Below, piece after piece: positions 7,710 to 16,316 of a DNA stretch of 64,000 nucleotides (positions are counted from its first letter, which is position 1; every line of letters starts with the position of its first letter). This DNA is from SB15 sp964639245. Lineage in GTDB: Bacteria > Chloroflexota > Anaerolineae > Aggregatilineales > J027. The translations under genes and the position numbers were made by a program. The stretch spans positions 310,001 to 374,000 of the forward strand of contig CAZXCU010000002.1 of the NCBI GenBank assembly GCA_964639245.1. The letters run 5' to 3'. Below the pieces are notes generated by a model. That model was not told the DNA's origin. It searched no databases and saw nothing but the letters and a program-made list of their open reading frames with translations.

Positions 7710-9119
7710 ATGAAAGAACCAGCTATTTTTATTTCATACAGCCGGATTGACCGCCGATTCACGCGCCAATTGGCGACCCGGTTGCGGCGGGTCTACATGG
7801 AAGTATGGTACGACGACAAACTGCACGGCGGGGAATTGTGGTGGGATGAGATTCTGCGTGAAATCCGCGAGTGCGATGTTTTTATCTATCTTATGTCGCA
7901 CGATTCGCTTAAATCAACCTATTGTCAGGCCGAACTTGCCGAAGCCCAACGGCTGCATAAATTGATTTTGCCCGTTCAGATTCGCACGCTTCATCAAGAC
8001 ATCCCCGAAATGCTGCGTGAGATTCAAATGGTGAATATGACGGCGGGGTTAAATGCTGACACCATGACCGAACTCCTCGCAGCGCTGATGCGGTTAGCAC
8101 GGCGGATTCAAGTCGAGGAGGAAATGCCCGCTTCCCCCAGCCCGATTCCCATGCCGATTTTTGTCTACCGCACTGATACGACAGGCATGAAAAAGTTGGC
8201 GGTCTGGATTGAAAAGCTTCGGCGGATTCCTTGGCAACAGCGTTTGCAGATGGTGGCGGCGATGAGCATGGTGAGTGTGCTGGCGCTGGTGATTCTGGCG
8301 TTGTTTTTTTCGTGGGATGAAGATACCAGCCAGGCGACAGCGCATGTACCCGCCGATGAAAATGGGTTTTCCGACGATAGTCGGGTGGATAGTCGCGGGG
8401 TGGGGCAGGTGTTTGTGCCGGCGGGGTGTTTTGCGATGGGGAGTGACCCCGCGATAGATTTTCTGGCGCAGGCAGACGAACAACCCGCCCGTGAAGTATG
8501 TTTTGAGCAGGGATTCTGGATAGACAAAACCGAAGTGACGCATGAGCAGTACGCGGTGTTTCTGGCGGAAAATCCGTATTTGAACCAAGAATATTGGACG
8601 ATTGAGGGCTGGAAGTGGCTGCTGGATACGCATGTTTCCGCGCCAACCGATTATCCCGAATATACCGATTCGCAACAGCCACGAGTCGGGGTCAACTGGT
8701 ATGAGGCATGGGCCTATGCGACATGGCGGGGGGGACGTTTGTGTTCGGAGGCGGAATGGGAATATGCCGCACGGGGGCAGGACGGCTTGTTGTATCCGTG
8801 GGGAAATGGCTTTTCGGCAGACAAAATGGTTTATGAAGCCAACTCGAATGGGCGTTCGCAAAATGTCGGCATGTTGAGTCAGGGCGAATCGTGGGTGGGG
8901 GCGCTGGATATGATTGGCAATGTGGCGGAATGGACGGTGGATTGGTACGCACCGTATGACCCCACAAGCGCCGTAGAAGCCCCTACGGAAAAAACCATCC
9001 GGGGCGGGTCGTGGAGTACGGGGAAAATTGAAACCCTGCGAGCCGCCTATCGGGATGGGTTGAATCCTGAATTTCGGCGGGCAAATGTGGGGATTCGGGT
9101 ATGTAGTTCTTATAAATGA
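7710..9119 (+). CDS. TIR domain - membrane segment - formylglycine-generating-enzyme-like protein
   Basis: 469 residues from the ATG at 7710. The in-frame TTG at 7662 precedes the likely promoter and is rejected. Residues 3-130 form a TIR domain (AIFISYSRIDRRF, then VFIYLMSHDSLKS) with the usual putative NADase glutamate at Glu75 in CQAELAEA. A basic segment (WIEKLRRIPWQQR) precedes one membrane helix at about 181-201, so the TIR side should be cytoplasmic. Residues 232-469 are an FGE/SUMF1-type domain (VFVPAGCFAMGSD, NWYEAWAYATWRGGRLCSEAEW, MIGNVAEWTVDWY, RGGSWSTG). The paired active-site cysteines of true FGE are not evident near the end (only one Cys, in IRVCSSYK), so it may bind a ligand rather than oxidise cysteine. 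No operon partner is seen. Confidence 0.88.
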   Translation: MKEPAIFISYSRIDRRFTRQLATRLRRVYMEVWYDDKLHGGELWWDEILREIRECDVFIYLMSHDSLKSTYCQAELAEAQRLHKLILPVQIRTLHQDIPEMLREIQMVNMTAGLNADTMTELLAALMRLARRIQVEEEMPASPSPIPMPIFVYRTDTTGMKKLAVWIEKLRRIPWQQRLQMVAAMSMVSVLALVILALFFSWDEDTSQATAHVPADENGFSDDSRVDSRGVGQVFVPAGCFAMGSDPAIDFLAQADEQPAREVCFEQGFWIDKTEVTHEQYAVFLAENPYLNQEYWTIEGWKWLLDTHVSAPTDYPEYTDSQQPRVGVNWYEAWAYATWRGGRLCSEAEWEYAARGQDGLLYPWGNGFSADKMVYEANSNGRSQNVGMLSQGESWVGALDMIGNVAEWTVDWYAPYDPTSAVEAPTEKTIRGGSWSTGKIETLRAAYRDGLNPEFRRANVGIRVCSSYK

Positions 9120-9132
9120 GAAAAAATGTAGA

Positions 9133-9190
9133 GCAGTGAGGGTGTGATTTGCATCTCTTCAAGTGACTTGATGTTCAAACGGCTCACTGC
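9133..9190. terminator. Long-stem structure between convergent genes
   Basis: GCAGTGAG (9133-9140) pairs with CTCACTGC (9183-9190). The long loop contains an inner hairpin, TCAAGTGACTTGA. On the minus strand the outer stem is soon followed by a T-run, so it may end transcripts from both sides. Confidence 0.4.
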
Positions 9191-9212
9191 TTAATTTAAT
9201 TTCAATGGGCTT

Positions 9213-9758
9213 CTAAAGAAATTCCATAGTCCCGGTGAGGGTAATGCGCTTTGCGGTAAAATCTCCGTTTCCCGATTGCAACAGTTCACCCGTCAATGAA
9301 TAAATATTAAATGTGCCAGTGCCACTCAATGAATCTCCGGTTGCGTCCATCTCCAACGCGGTAATCTCCTCAATGATGGATGTCAATACACCCTCCTCAT
9401 CGGCGAGAAACTTGAAAATCCGTGTTTCGACACGCAACCCATCCTGTCTCCACACGCCGTGTCCACCGCCCTGTGGTTGAGTCTTGAGTGTATCTTTCTG
9501 GTTGGTGGTGATTAACCCCCCGTTCGATGTAAAAGTAGCCAGACCTTTGGTTGGTGAGCGAGAAGTGAGTGTCCCAACCCACGACCCTTGGACAGATTTA
9601 ACCCCCTCAGGGAGAGGTGTTGCAGTTCCTTATAGATTAGGACTGGCAGCCTCGCCATTCGTTGGCGCGAGTAAGATGCCTGCCCCGACTGCCGCTGCTG
9701 CGCCCGCAGCCCCTAAGCCAACCAGAAATTGCCGCCTTGTGGCTTCGTTTTCGTTCAT
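9213..9758 (-). pseudogene. Tat-exported lipocalin-like protein interrupted by an in-frame TAA
   Basis: Read leftward from the ATG at 9758, the frame gives MNENEATRRQFLVGLGAAG and then an alanine-rich hydrophobic stretch, a typical twin-arginine signal. It stops at a TAA (9632-9630) after 42 residues. The same frame then stays open for 139 codons to the TAG at 9213, with a coherent mature domain: GSWVGTLTS near its start, GGGHGVWRQDG in the middle, LEMDATGDSLSGTGTFNIY near the end. This resembles a widespread family of small exported beta-barrel-like proteins of unknown function. A single codon therefore splits an otherwise intact 181-codon gene. A nonsense mutation or a sequencing error is most likely; stop readthrough is possible. 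An internal ATG in the second half could at most yield an unexported fragment. Confidence 0.75.
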
Positions 9759-10266
9759 TTTAACTACTCCCTTAAAAATTGAGACTAATGAAATTGTTGC
9801 TAGTATAGCTATCTCTGAAATTAAAAGCTAACGCAAGGACAATCGCAGTTCAAAGATTTTGATTACAAGGATATTAACGCCAAAAATTTTTACCTTTAGC
9901 AAATCGAATTGTGTTTCTACAGGCCAATGTAGGGGCGGAGTGATGTCGGATGATTTTTAGTAGCTGATTGCAATAATTGGGAATGCGACAATCAAGACTG
10001 TGTTTGTGCAAATAATATCAATATGATTTTAAGATTGCTAACAACTTTTGGGATTTGAAAAAGTTAAAAGTTTGAGAAACCGTCTGGAAATTCGGAATTT
10101 TCGCTTGTAGGGGCGGGGACAAGAGGCATTGCAAGGGAGACTTTATTCCTGAAAATAGGCTAACATGCCTCGATTCCCGCCCTTGCGAGATAATATTCTA
10201 TCGTCATACATAAAATGGCTTAAGGCTGTTCTTATTGAATGATATAAGAAACAGCCTATAGGAATT
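9759..10266. other. Intergenic region with repeats, no gene seen
   Basis: About 500 bases, AT-rich, with no convincing reading frame on either strand. It holds a complete fold-back repeat at 10106-10187 and a partial copy of the same left arm (TGTAGGGGCGGAGTGATG) at 9928-9945. No promoter for a flanking gene was identified. Confidence 0.5.
10106..10187. repeat. Fold-back repeat, long class
   Basis: The left arm TGTAGGGGCGGGGACAAGA and the right arm CTCGATTCCCGCCCTTGC are imperfect inverted copies about 40 bases apart. Related elements occur at 45157-45220 and, in the opposite orientation, at 54113-54157. Confidence 0.65.
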
Positions 10267-10638
10267 TTACTTAGTCGTGTATTGGGCTAAGATTTTTTGA
10301 ACACCTAGAATATCTGTTCCTTTCTTAAACTCTTTTTGCAATGGCTCAGGACTTCCTGAAAACCATATTTTTAATTCAGCATCGGCATCCCAACTCCCAG
10401 CCGTTTCAACTGAAAATCTGCTTATTGCGCGATAGGGAATGGACAGGTATTCAGCTTTTTTACCACTTAAACCCTGTTTATCCACCAGAATTAATCGCTT
10501 ATTTGTGAAAACAAATAAATCTCGAAAGATGCGGAAGGCTTTGTCTATCTTTTCATCCTCTAAAAGAACATTTTCGAACTCTTTTCGAAGCGCATCCACA
10601 TTTATTTCTGAGGCATTTCCGAATAATGATTGAAACAT
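10267..10638 (-). CDS. Small PH-domain protein (bacterial PH type)
   Basis: 123 residues matching the short bacterial PH-like family: an N-terminal helix (ALRKEFENVLLEDEKIDKAF), then the strand-rich core FRDLFVFTNKRLILVDKQG, IPYRAISRFSVETAGSWD and ELKIWFSG, and a final helix. It has no signal peptide or membrane segment and is presumably cytoplasmic. Molecular function is unknown; bacterial PH-like domains are usually protein-protein or membrane-surface modules. AAGGAG stands 8 bases before the ATG on the minus strand. The gene is divergent from rpoC and has no operon partner. Confidence 0.85.
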   Translation of the reverse strand: MFQSLFGNASEINVDALRKEFENVLLEDEKIDKAFRIFRDLFVFTNKRLILVDKQGLSGKKAEYLSIPYRAISRFSVETAGSWDADAELKIWFSGSPEPLQKEFKKGTDILGVQKILAQYTTK

Positions 10639-10730
10639 GAAATATCTCCTTATGGCTTATACCCATAAATTGTAATCGTATTTTATAGCTTATCAAGTAA
10701 TTCCTCTGAAATTTCCGTGTCGAGGAACTA

Positions 10731-10758
10731 TTGACTAAATTTTTTTTTCCACTATAAT
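10731..10758 (+). promoter_or_regulatory. Strong sigma70-type promoter of rpoC
   Basis: TTGACT (10731-10736) and TATAAT (10753-10758) are separated by 16 bases, one mismatch from consensus overall. Transcription should start near 10765, giving a leader of about 130 bases. That leader contains an imperfect palindrome, AGAAC and GTTCT six bases apart, at 10809-10824. Confidence 0.8.
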
Positions 10759-10894
10759 CTTTCAACATATGAATCAATGTTCAATAGACCTCTTTTGACT
10801 CGACACACAGAACGGGGCGGTTCTTGCGTCGCATTTTCGTTTTTAGATTATGTTCACATATCCTGATAAGCACGACGGAAGCGGAGGGCATCTC

Positions 10895-13800
10895 TTGGAA
10901 GCAAAGGATTTCAGCGCCTTACGGATTAGCTTGGCATCTCCAGAACACATTGAGTCTTGGTCATATGGCGAAGTCACCAAGCCAGAAACCATCAACTACC
11001 GCCGTCTGCGGCCTGAAAAAGACGGGTTGTTCTGCGAAGCCATTTTCGGTCCGACCAAGGACTATCAGTGTTACTGCGGAAAGTACAAGAATATCCGCTA
11101 CAGAGGTATCGTCTGCGATAAGTGCGGTGTCGAAGTCACCAAGTCATCGGTGCGGCGCGAACGCATGGGGCATATCCGCCTTGCTGCGCCTGTCGCGCAT
11201 GTGTGGTATACCCGCCGTGTCCCAAGTTACTTAGGGCTGCTGCTGGATGTCAGCCGCCGCAACTTAGACCGGGTGTTGTATTTTGCTCAATATGTAGTGA
11301 CATCGGTGGATGAAGATGCCCGTCAAAAAGCGCTTGGTCGTTTGCAGCAGGAACGCGAACGCCAAGAACGCGAATTGGTAGGGGATTTGGATGACCGGAT
11401 TATCGCGCTGCGTGCCGAACGGGATTCCCGTTTGCAGGACGTAGAAACCCGCGAAGGTCAGGTTGATTCGCACTACAACACCGAACGTGACCGGATTTCC
11501 GAAGAAATCATCGTGGAAGCACAACGCCTGCAAGCGCTGGTCGAAAATAATATCGGCAAGCCCTTGGCGGAGGATTTGTTTTTTGTCAAAGCGAATACGC
11601 TAATTGCCAAAAAAGGCACCGTGGCAGATTACAAATTCGTAGAAGCGATCCAGAACGAAGTCACCGCCAGTTTGAATGAACTTCAAGCTGCGATTGAAGA
11701 AAATCGTCGGGACGAACATCTCAAAATTGCTGCCGAAGCGGACGAGGTGTCGTCAGATACACAGAATGAAATTGATACGCTGGTTTCGCAGCGTCAGCAG
11801 CGTTTGGGGATGCTGGACAGCAAAATCCTAGAAGTTCGTAAAGAACTGGAAGACCTCAAAGCGCAGCAGTTTTTGAGCGAACAGCGCTACCGTGAATTGC
11901 GTCAGCGTTATGGGCAGGTGTTCAAGGCTGATATGGGTGCTGAAGCGCTCATGGAAATCTTGAAAAATATGGACTTGGACAAACTTTCCCATGAATTGTG
12001 GGCTGAAGTCCGTACCACCCGTTCCAAACAAAAACGTAAAAAGGCGACTAAACGCTTGAAAGTGGTGGAAGCGCTGCGGAAAAGCTCGAACCGTCCTGAA
12101 TGGATGATTTTGAGCGTTTTGCCGGTTATTCCCCCCGATTTGCGCCCGATGGTGCAGTTGGACGGTGGGCGTTTTGCGACCAGTGATTTGAACGACCTGT
12201 ACCGCCGTGTGATTAACCGTAACAATCGTCTGAAACGCCTGTTGGAACTCGGTGCGCCGGACGTGATTGTGCGGAATGAAAAACGCATGTTGCAAGAAGC
12301 GGTTGACAGCCTGATTGACAACAGCCAGCGCGGAAAAGCGCTCAGTCGGCGCGGACGGCGTGAACTGAAATCCCTGAGCGATATGCTCAAAGGGAAAAAG
12401 GGGCGTTTCCGTCGGAATTTGCTCGGTAAACGTGTGGATTATTCGGGACGTTCGGTCATCGTCATTGGGCCGCGTCTCAAGCTGCATCAATGCGGGTTGC
12501 CCAAAATGATGGCGCTGGAATTGTTCCGTCCGTTTGTGATTGCCAAATTGGTGGAATATAACTACGCCAGTAATGTGAAAAGCGCCAAACGGATTATCGA
12601 GCGCGAACGCCCCGAAGTCTGGGAAGTGCTGGAAGAAGCGATTAAAGAACGTCCGGTGCTGTTGAATCGTGCGCCAACGCTGCACCGCTTGGGGATTCAA
12701 GCCTTTGAATCGCAGTTGGTCGAAGGCAAGGCGATTCAGATTCACCCCTTGGTGTGTTCGGCGTTTAACGCAGACTTTGACGGCGACCAGATGGCGGTGC
12801 ATATCCCGTTGAGCGACAAAGCGGTACAAGAAGCGCGTGAATTAATGCTTAGTACCAAAAATCTGCTCAAACCGGCAGATGGTTCGCCCGTGGTTGCGCC
12901 TTCCAAAGACATGGTGCTGGGCAATTATTACCTGACAATGGATCCGACGGCGGAAATTGTCACGCTCAAGGAACGGGCAGATGAATTCCGTAAATGGGAA
13001 CAACTTGCACAAGGCCGTTATCGGATTGGCGTGGTGTTTAACTCGGCGGGGTCAAAACAGGTTCACGAACGCGAATTGTTTGCCAACAATGAAGTCGTGT
13101 ATTTCAGGGGTAAAAAAGGGGAAGGTGAAGCCTTTACCGCCCTGCAAAATGGCGATGTGGATGTGCTGGTACACAATGCACAGGATTACCTGAAATATAC
13201 CAAGAAAAACAAAGTCACCACGCTTGAACTGGCGAATCTCATGGAACGCCGTATGGTGGTGGACTTGGATGAAGTAGAACACCTTTACGCACTGGGAATC
13301 GTGGGGCTGCACACGCCGATCTTGCTCGGCAATTTCTATGATGAAGCGGAAAGCGGCAGACCCGAAAAAGCGGAAATTTGCACCGTTGGGCGAGCCATTT
13401 TCAATCGGATTTTGCCGGATGAAATGCGCTTTGTTCAGGCCACGATGGACAAAAAAGAACTCCAGAAGTTGGTGGCGGCGGCGTATACCGTGATGGGGTT
13501 GGAAAATACCACCGACATCGTAGACCAGATTAAAGATCTGGGCTTTTTCTATGCCACCATTTCCGGGACGACCATCGCGGTGTCCGATTTGACTGTGCCA
13601 GAAGAACGCCAACATATCCTTTCCGATGCTGAACAGGCAGTGGATGGGTTTGCCCGCAACTATCGGCGTGGACTGATGACTGAACAGGAACGCTACCTGC
13701 AAACGGTCAATACATGGAATGATGCCAAAGATAAATTGCAGAGTGTCATTCGTGACACGCTGGATCCGTTTGGCCCGATTGCGGTCATGGCGATTTCGGG

Positions 13801-15691
13801 CAGTACCAAAGGCGGTTTTGGCCCGATTACCCAGCTAGCCGGGATGCGTGGTTTGATGGCTGACCCGTCCGGGCGTATTATTGACCTGCCCATTCGGAGC
13901 AACTTCCGTCACGGGTTGACCGCGCAGGAATATTTCATTAGTACGCACGGGGCGCGTAAAGGTCTGGCAGATACGGCGCTGCGTACTGCGGACGCGGGGT
14001 ATTTGACCCGTCGTTTGGTGGATGTGGCGCAGGATGTCATTGTCAATCATATTGACTGCGGGACAAAAGCGGGTTTGTATATCCCCAATCCGCAACATCC
14101 CTTGCACACCCCACAGCTTGACTCCACCGCAGATGTAGCGGGGCAGACCTTCCAAGAACGTATTATGGGACGCTGCGCGGCAAGGGCGATGTACCATCCT
14201 GAAACGGGTGAGTTGATTGTCGAACGGAATGAAATCATCAGCGAAGTGATTGCTGACAAACTGGCTGAAGCGGTGATTGAATACGCTCATGTTCGCAGCC
14301 CAATGACGTGTAACCTGATTCACGGTGTGTGTGCGCTGTGCTACGGACGGGATTTGGGGCGTGGTGAATTGGCCGCGCTGGGAACCGCCGTAGGGATTAT
14401 CGCGGCGCAATCCATTGGTGAACCCGGCACCCAATTGACTCTGCGTACCTTCCATACAGGGGGGACGGCGGAAAAATCGGGCGATATTACCACCGGTTTG
14501 CCGCGTGTAGAAGAATTGTTTGAAGCCCGCAAAAAGCCCAAAGGTGAAGCGGTCATGATTGACATGGGCGGCTACCTGACCATTGACAAACGTGAGGACG
14601 GGGTACGGATTGCGCGGGTGACACACAGCGAAGTTGCCAACGAAAAACATGATCTGCCCTTCGGGTGGGATGTGCTGGTGAATGACGGCGATACCGTGAA
14701 AGAAAAACAGGTCATCGCCCAAGAAACCGGCGGGGAAGGCCAAATCATCACCAAATTGGGCGGTGAAATTTACATTGAAGGCCATACCCTCTACGTTCGG
14801 AATGAAAAGGTTGTTGAGCAGGAATACGAAATTCCTTCTAGCGGGCGTATCCGCGATGAAATTGCCGATGCCATCAATAAAGCGAATGGTGCGCCCGTGC
14901 CAGTTGAGCCGGGTACCCAACTGACCGATGGGTCAAAGAATCCGCACCAGATTCTACGGGTGTTGGGCGAAGATGCGACCCAGCTTTATTTGCTCAAAGA
15001 AGTGCAGGATGTGTACCGCAATCAAGGGGTGAACATTTCCGACAAACACTTTGAAGTCATCATCCGTAAGATGTTGAGCAAAGTCACTGTTACGCGTAGC
15101 GGGGATAGCGGGCTACTGCCGGGCGAGTTGATTGATAAGCTCAAATTGCTGGATTTGAACGAACGGCTGTTGGCAGAGGGCAAAGAACCCGCCGCCGGGA
15201 TGCCCGTTTTGCTGGGGATTACCCGGGCAGCGTTGAGTACCGACAGCTTCTTGTCCGCTTCCAGCTTCCAGCACACGATTAAGGTGCTGGCGGGGGCAGC
15301 AATTGAAGGCAAAGAAGACCATCTGTATGGCCTGAAGGAAAATGTCATCATCGGGAAACTGATTGCCTCTGGCACAGGGTTCCATACCTACCAGAAAAAC
15401 CGTGATGCGTCAGTGCGTGACCTGACCTTAGCAGATCAAGGGGCGCTGGTGCTTGACCACGATGAAATTGACATCGAGGACGAGGACGAATACGACGAAT
15501 ACGAAGAACTTGAAGAAGATTTGACCGAACGTGCGTCGTTTGTGGATGACGATGCGGCGGAAGACTTCGACGAGGAAGAGGATCTGGACGATGAGGAAGA
15601 AGTCGAAGTTGAGGATGAGGAAATTGAAACCCCTCTGGACGATGACGACGAATTTCTCGGTTCGATGATGATGGAAGACAACATTGACTAA
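10895..15691 (+). CDS. rpoC: DNA-directed RNA polymerase subunit beta'
   Basis: The catalytic large subunit of RNA polymerase. The TTG start at 10895 is chosen because GGAGG (10883-10887) lies 7 bases before it and homologues begin right before the DFSALRISLASPE block. The in-frame ATG at 10850 would add 15 unconserved residues and lacks a ribosome binding site. Visible are the N-terminal zinc site (CYCGKY, then CDKCG, about 59-77), the active-site NADFDGDQ at about 625, a second zinc site (CNLIHGVCALC) and the trigger-loop region SIGEPGTQLTLRTFHTGG. A coiled-coil-rich insertion of about 180 residues follows the clamp N-terminus. The last ~75 residues are an extremely acidic tail. rpoB is not upstream; the neighbour is a divergent PH gene. 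Confidence 0.97.
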   Translation: MEAKDFSALRISLASPEHIESWSYGEVTKPETINYRRLRPEKDGLFCEAIFGPTKDYQCYCGKYKNIRYRGIVCDKCGVEVTKSSVRRERMGHIRLAAPVAHVWYTRRVPSYLGLLLDVSRRNLDRVLYFAQYVVTSVDEDARQKALGRLQQERERQERELVGDLDDRIIALRAERDSRLQDVETREGQVDSHYNTERDRISEEIIVEAQRLQALVENNIGKPLAEDLFFVKANTLIAKKGTVADYKFVEAIQNEVTASLNELQAAIEENRRDEHLKIAAEADEVSSDTQNEIDTLVSQRQQRLGMLDSKILEVRKELEDLKAQQFLSEQRYRELRQRYGQVFKADMGAEALMEILKNMDLDKLSHELWAEVRTTRSKQKRKKATKRLKVVEALRKSSNRPEWMILSVLPVIPPDLRPMVQLDGGRFATSDLNDLYRRVINRNNRLKRLLELGAPDVIVRNEKRMLQEAVDSLIDNSQRGKALSRRGRRELKSLSDMLKGKKGRFRRNLLGKRVDYSGRSVIVIGPRLKLHQCGLPKMMALELFRPFVIAKLVEYNYASNVKSAKRIIERERPEVWEVLEEAIKERPVLLNRAPTLHRLGIQAFESQLVEGKAIQIHPLVCSAFNADFDGDQMAVHIPLSDKAVQEARELMLSTKNLLKPADGSPVVAPSKDMVLGNYYLTMDPTAEIVTLKERADEFRKWEQLAQGRYRIGVVFNSAGSKQVHERELFANNEVVYFRGKKGEGEAFTALQNGDVDVLVHNAQDYLKYTKKNKVTTLELANLMERRMVVDLDEVEHLYALGIVGLHTPILLGNFYDEAESGRPEKAEICTVGRAIFNRILPDEMRFVQATMDKKELQKLVAAAYTVMGLENTTDIVDQIKDLGFFYATISGTTIAVSDLTVPEERQHILSDAEQAVDGFARNYRRGLMTEQERYLQTVNTWNDAKDKLQSVIRDTLDPFGPIAVMAISGSTKGGFGPITQLAGMRGLMADPSGRIIDLPIRSNFRHGLTAQEYFISTHGARKGLADTALRTADAGYLTRRLVDVAQDVIVNHIDCGTKAGLYIPNPQHPLHTPQLDSTADVAGQTFQERIMGRCAARAMYHPETGELIVERNEIISEVIADKLAEAVIEYAHVRSPMTCNLIHGVCALCYGRDLGRGELAALGTAVGIIAAQSIGEPGTQLTLRTFHTGGTAEKSGDITTGLPRVEELFEARKKPKGEAVMIDMGGYLTIDKREDGVRIARVTHSEVANEKHDLPFGWDVLVNDGDTVKEKQVIAQETGGEGQIITKLGGEIYIEGHTLYVRNEKVVEQEYEIPSSGRIRDEIADAINKANGAPVPVEPGTQLTDGSKNPHQILRVLGEDATQLYLLKEVQDVYRNQGVNISDKHFEVIIRKMLSKVTVTRSGDSGLLPGELIDKLKLLDLNERLLAEGKEPAAGMPVLLGITRAALSTDSFLSASSFQHTIKVLAGAAIEGKEDHLYGLKENVIIGKLIASGTGFHTYQKNRDASVRDLTLADQGALVLDHDEIDIEDEDEYDEYEELEEDLTERASFVDDDAAEDFDEEEDLDDEEEVEVEDEEIETPLDDDDEFLGSMMMEDNID

Positions 15692-15693
15692 TG

Positions 15694-15719
15694 AAAAAGG
15701 GGCAACGCGCCCCTTTTTT
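15694..15719 (+). terminator. Rho-independent terminator of rpoC
   Basis: AAAAAGGGGC (15694-15703) pairs with GCCCCTTTTTT across a five-base loop and ends in a T-run. It begins 3 bases after the rpoC stop. Confidence 0.9.
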
Positions 15720-15734
15720 GTTTACATGCACCTG

Positions 15735-16316
15735 CTATTTTTTGTCAGGGTGGATGTCTATATGCAGGGCGCTGTTGGGGGTGGGTTTCTGGGTGGTGCT
15801 AACCGAAATTGAAATATGATATTCCTGCACCTGTAATTCCATTGTCATGGGAAAATGGTCGCAGGTGATGTGAATGTTGTTGGCGGGCAGCGCGGGCGGG
15901 ATAATCTCGCGCTGTACCCCCTTGTTGACTTTAGGTGGGGTCGGCTGGTTAAATTGTTGCATCATGCCCCGTACTGTCTGGCTGATTTCGGAAAAAACCT
16001 CGTGCTGCTGCGGATTGAGCAGGCTGCTATTTGTCAGGTAATGGGTACAGCAGTCTTCAATCTGATACAAATAACTCAGAAATTTATCGGCTTGATGCAA
16101 GATGCTTGGCGAGGGAAAAGCAAATAAATCCTCAATGACGACTTCGGGAATCATGGTTTTAAACAGCCGGGCGGCCGTGTATAAACTGGCAACATCATCG
16201 GCTAGCCCGTTAAGTGCGCCGTAATTGCCTGCCAGCATGTTGCCCAATTGCAGGATGATACGGTCTATTTCTGCCCGCAAATGGGCTTGCAATTGTGATA
16301 TTTCTACTTCATCCAT
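15735..16316 (-). CDS. Unrecognised cytoplasmic protein coupled to the DUF11 gene
   Basis: 193 residues, no known family recognised. It is mostly helical up to about 120 (SQLQAHLRAEIDRIILQLGNM, then a segment with LYQIEDCCTHYL), followed by a Pro/Gln linker (FNQPTPPKVNKG) and a short beta-rich end (FPMTMELQVQEYHISISVS). There is no signal peptide or membrane segment. Its ATG overlaps the stop of the upstream DUF11 gene by one base (TAATG), so it should be translated with that surface protein. It is the third gene of a kinase - surface protein - unknown operon, and may assist regulation or assembly of the surface protein; nothing in the sequence proves this. Confidence 0.75.
   Translation of the reverse strand: MDEVEISQLQAHLRAEIDRIILQLGNMLAGNYGALNGLADDVASLYTAARLFKTMIPEVVIEDLFAFPSPSILHQADKFLSYLYQIEDCCTHYLTNSSLLNPQQHEVFSEISQTVRGMMQQFNQPTPPKVNKGVQREIIPPALPANNIHITCDHFPMTMELQVQEYHISISVSTTQKPTPNSALHIDIHPDKK

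Noticed and set aside
10809..10824. AGAAC and GTTCT before rpoC as a LexA box
   Set aside because: The half-sites are six bases apart, not four, so the box geometry is wrong.
11828..14920. Long open frames on the minus strand opposite rpoC
   Set aside because: They are shadows of a highly conserved gene with GC-rich third positions and match no family.
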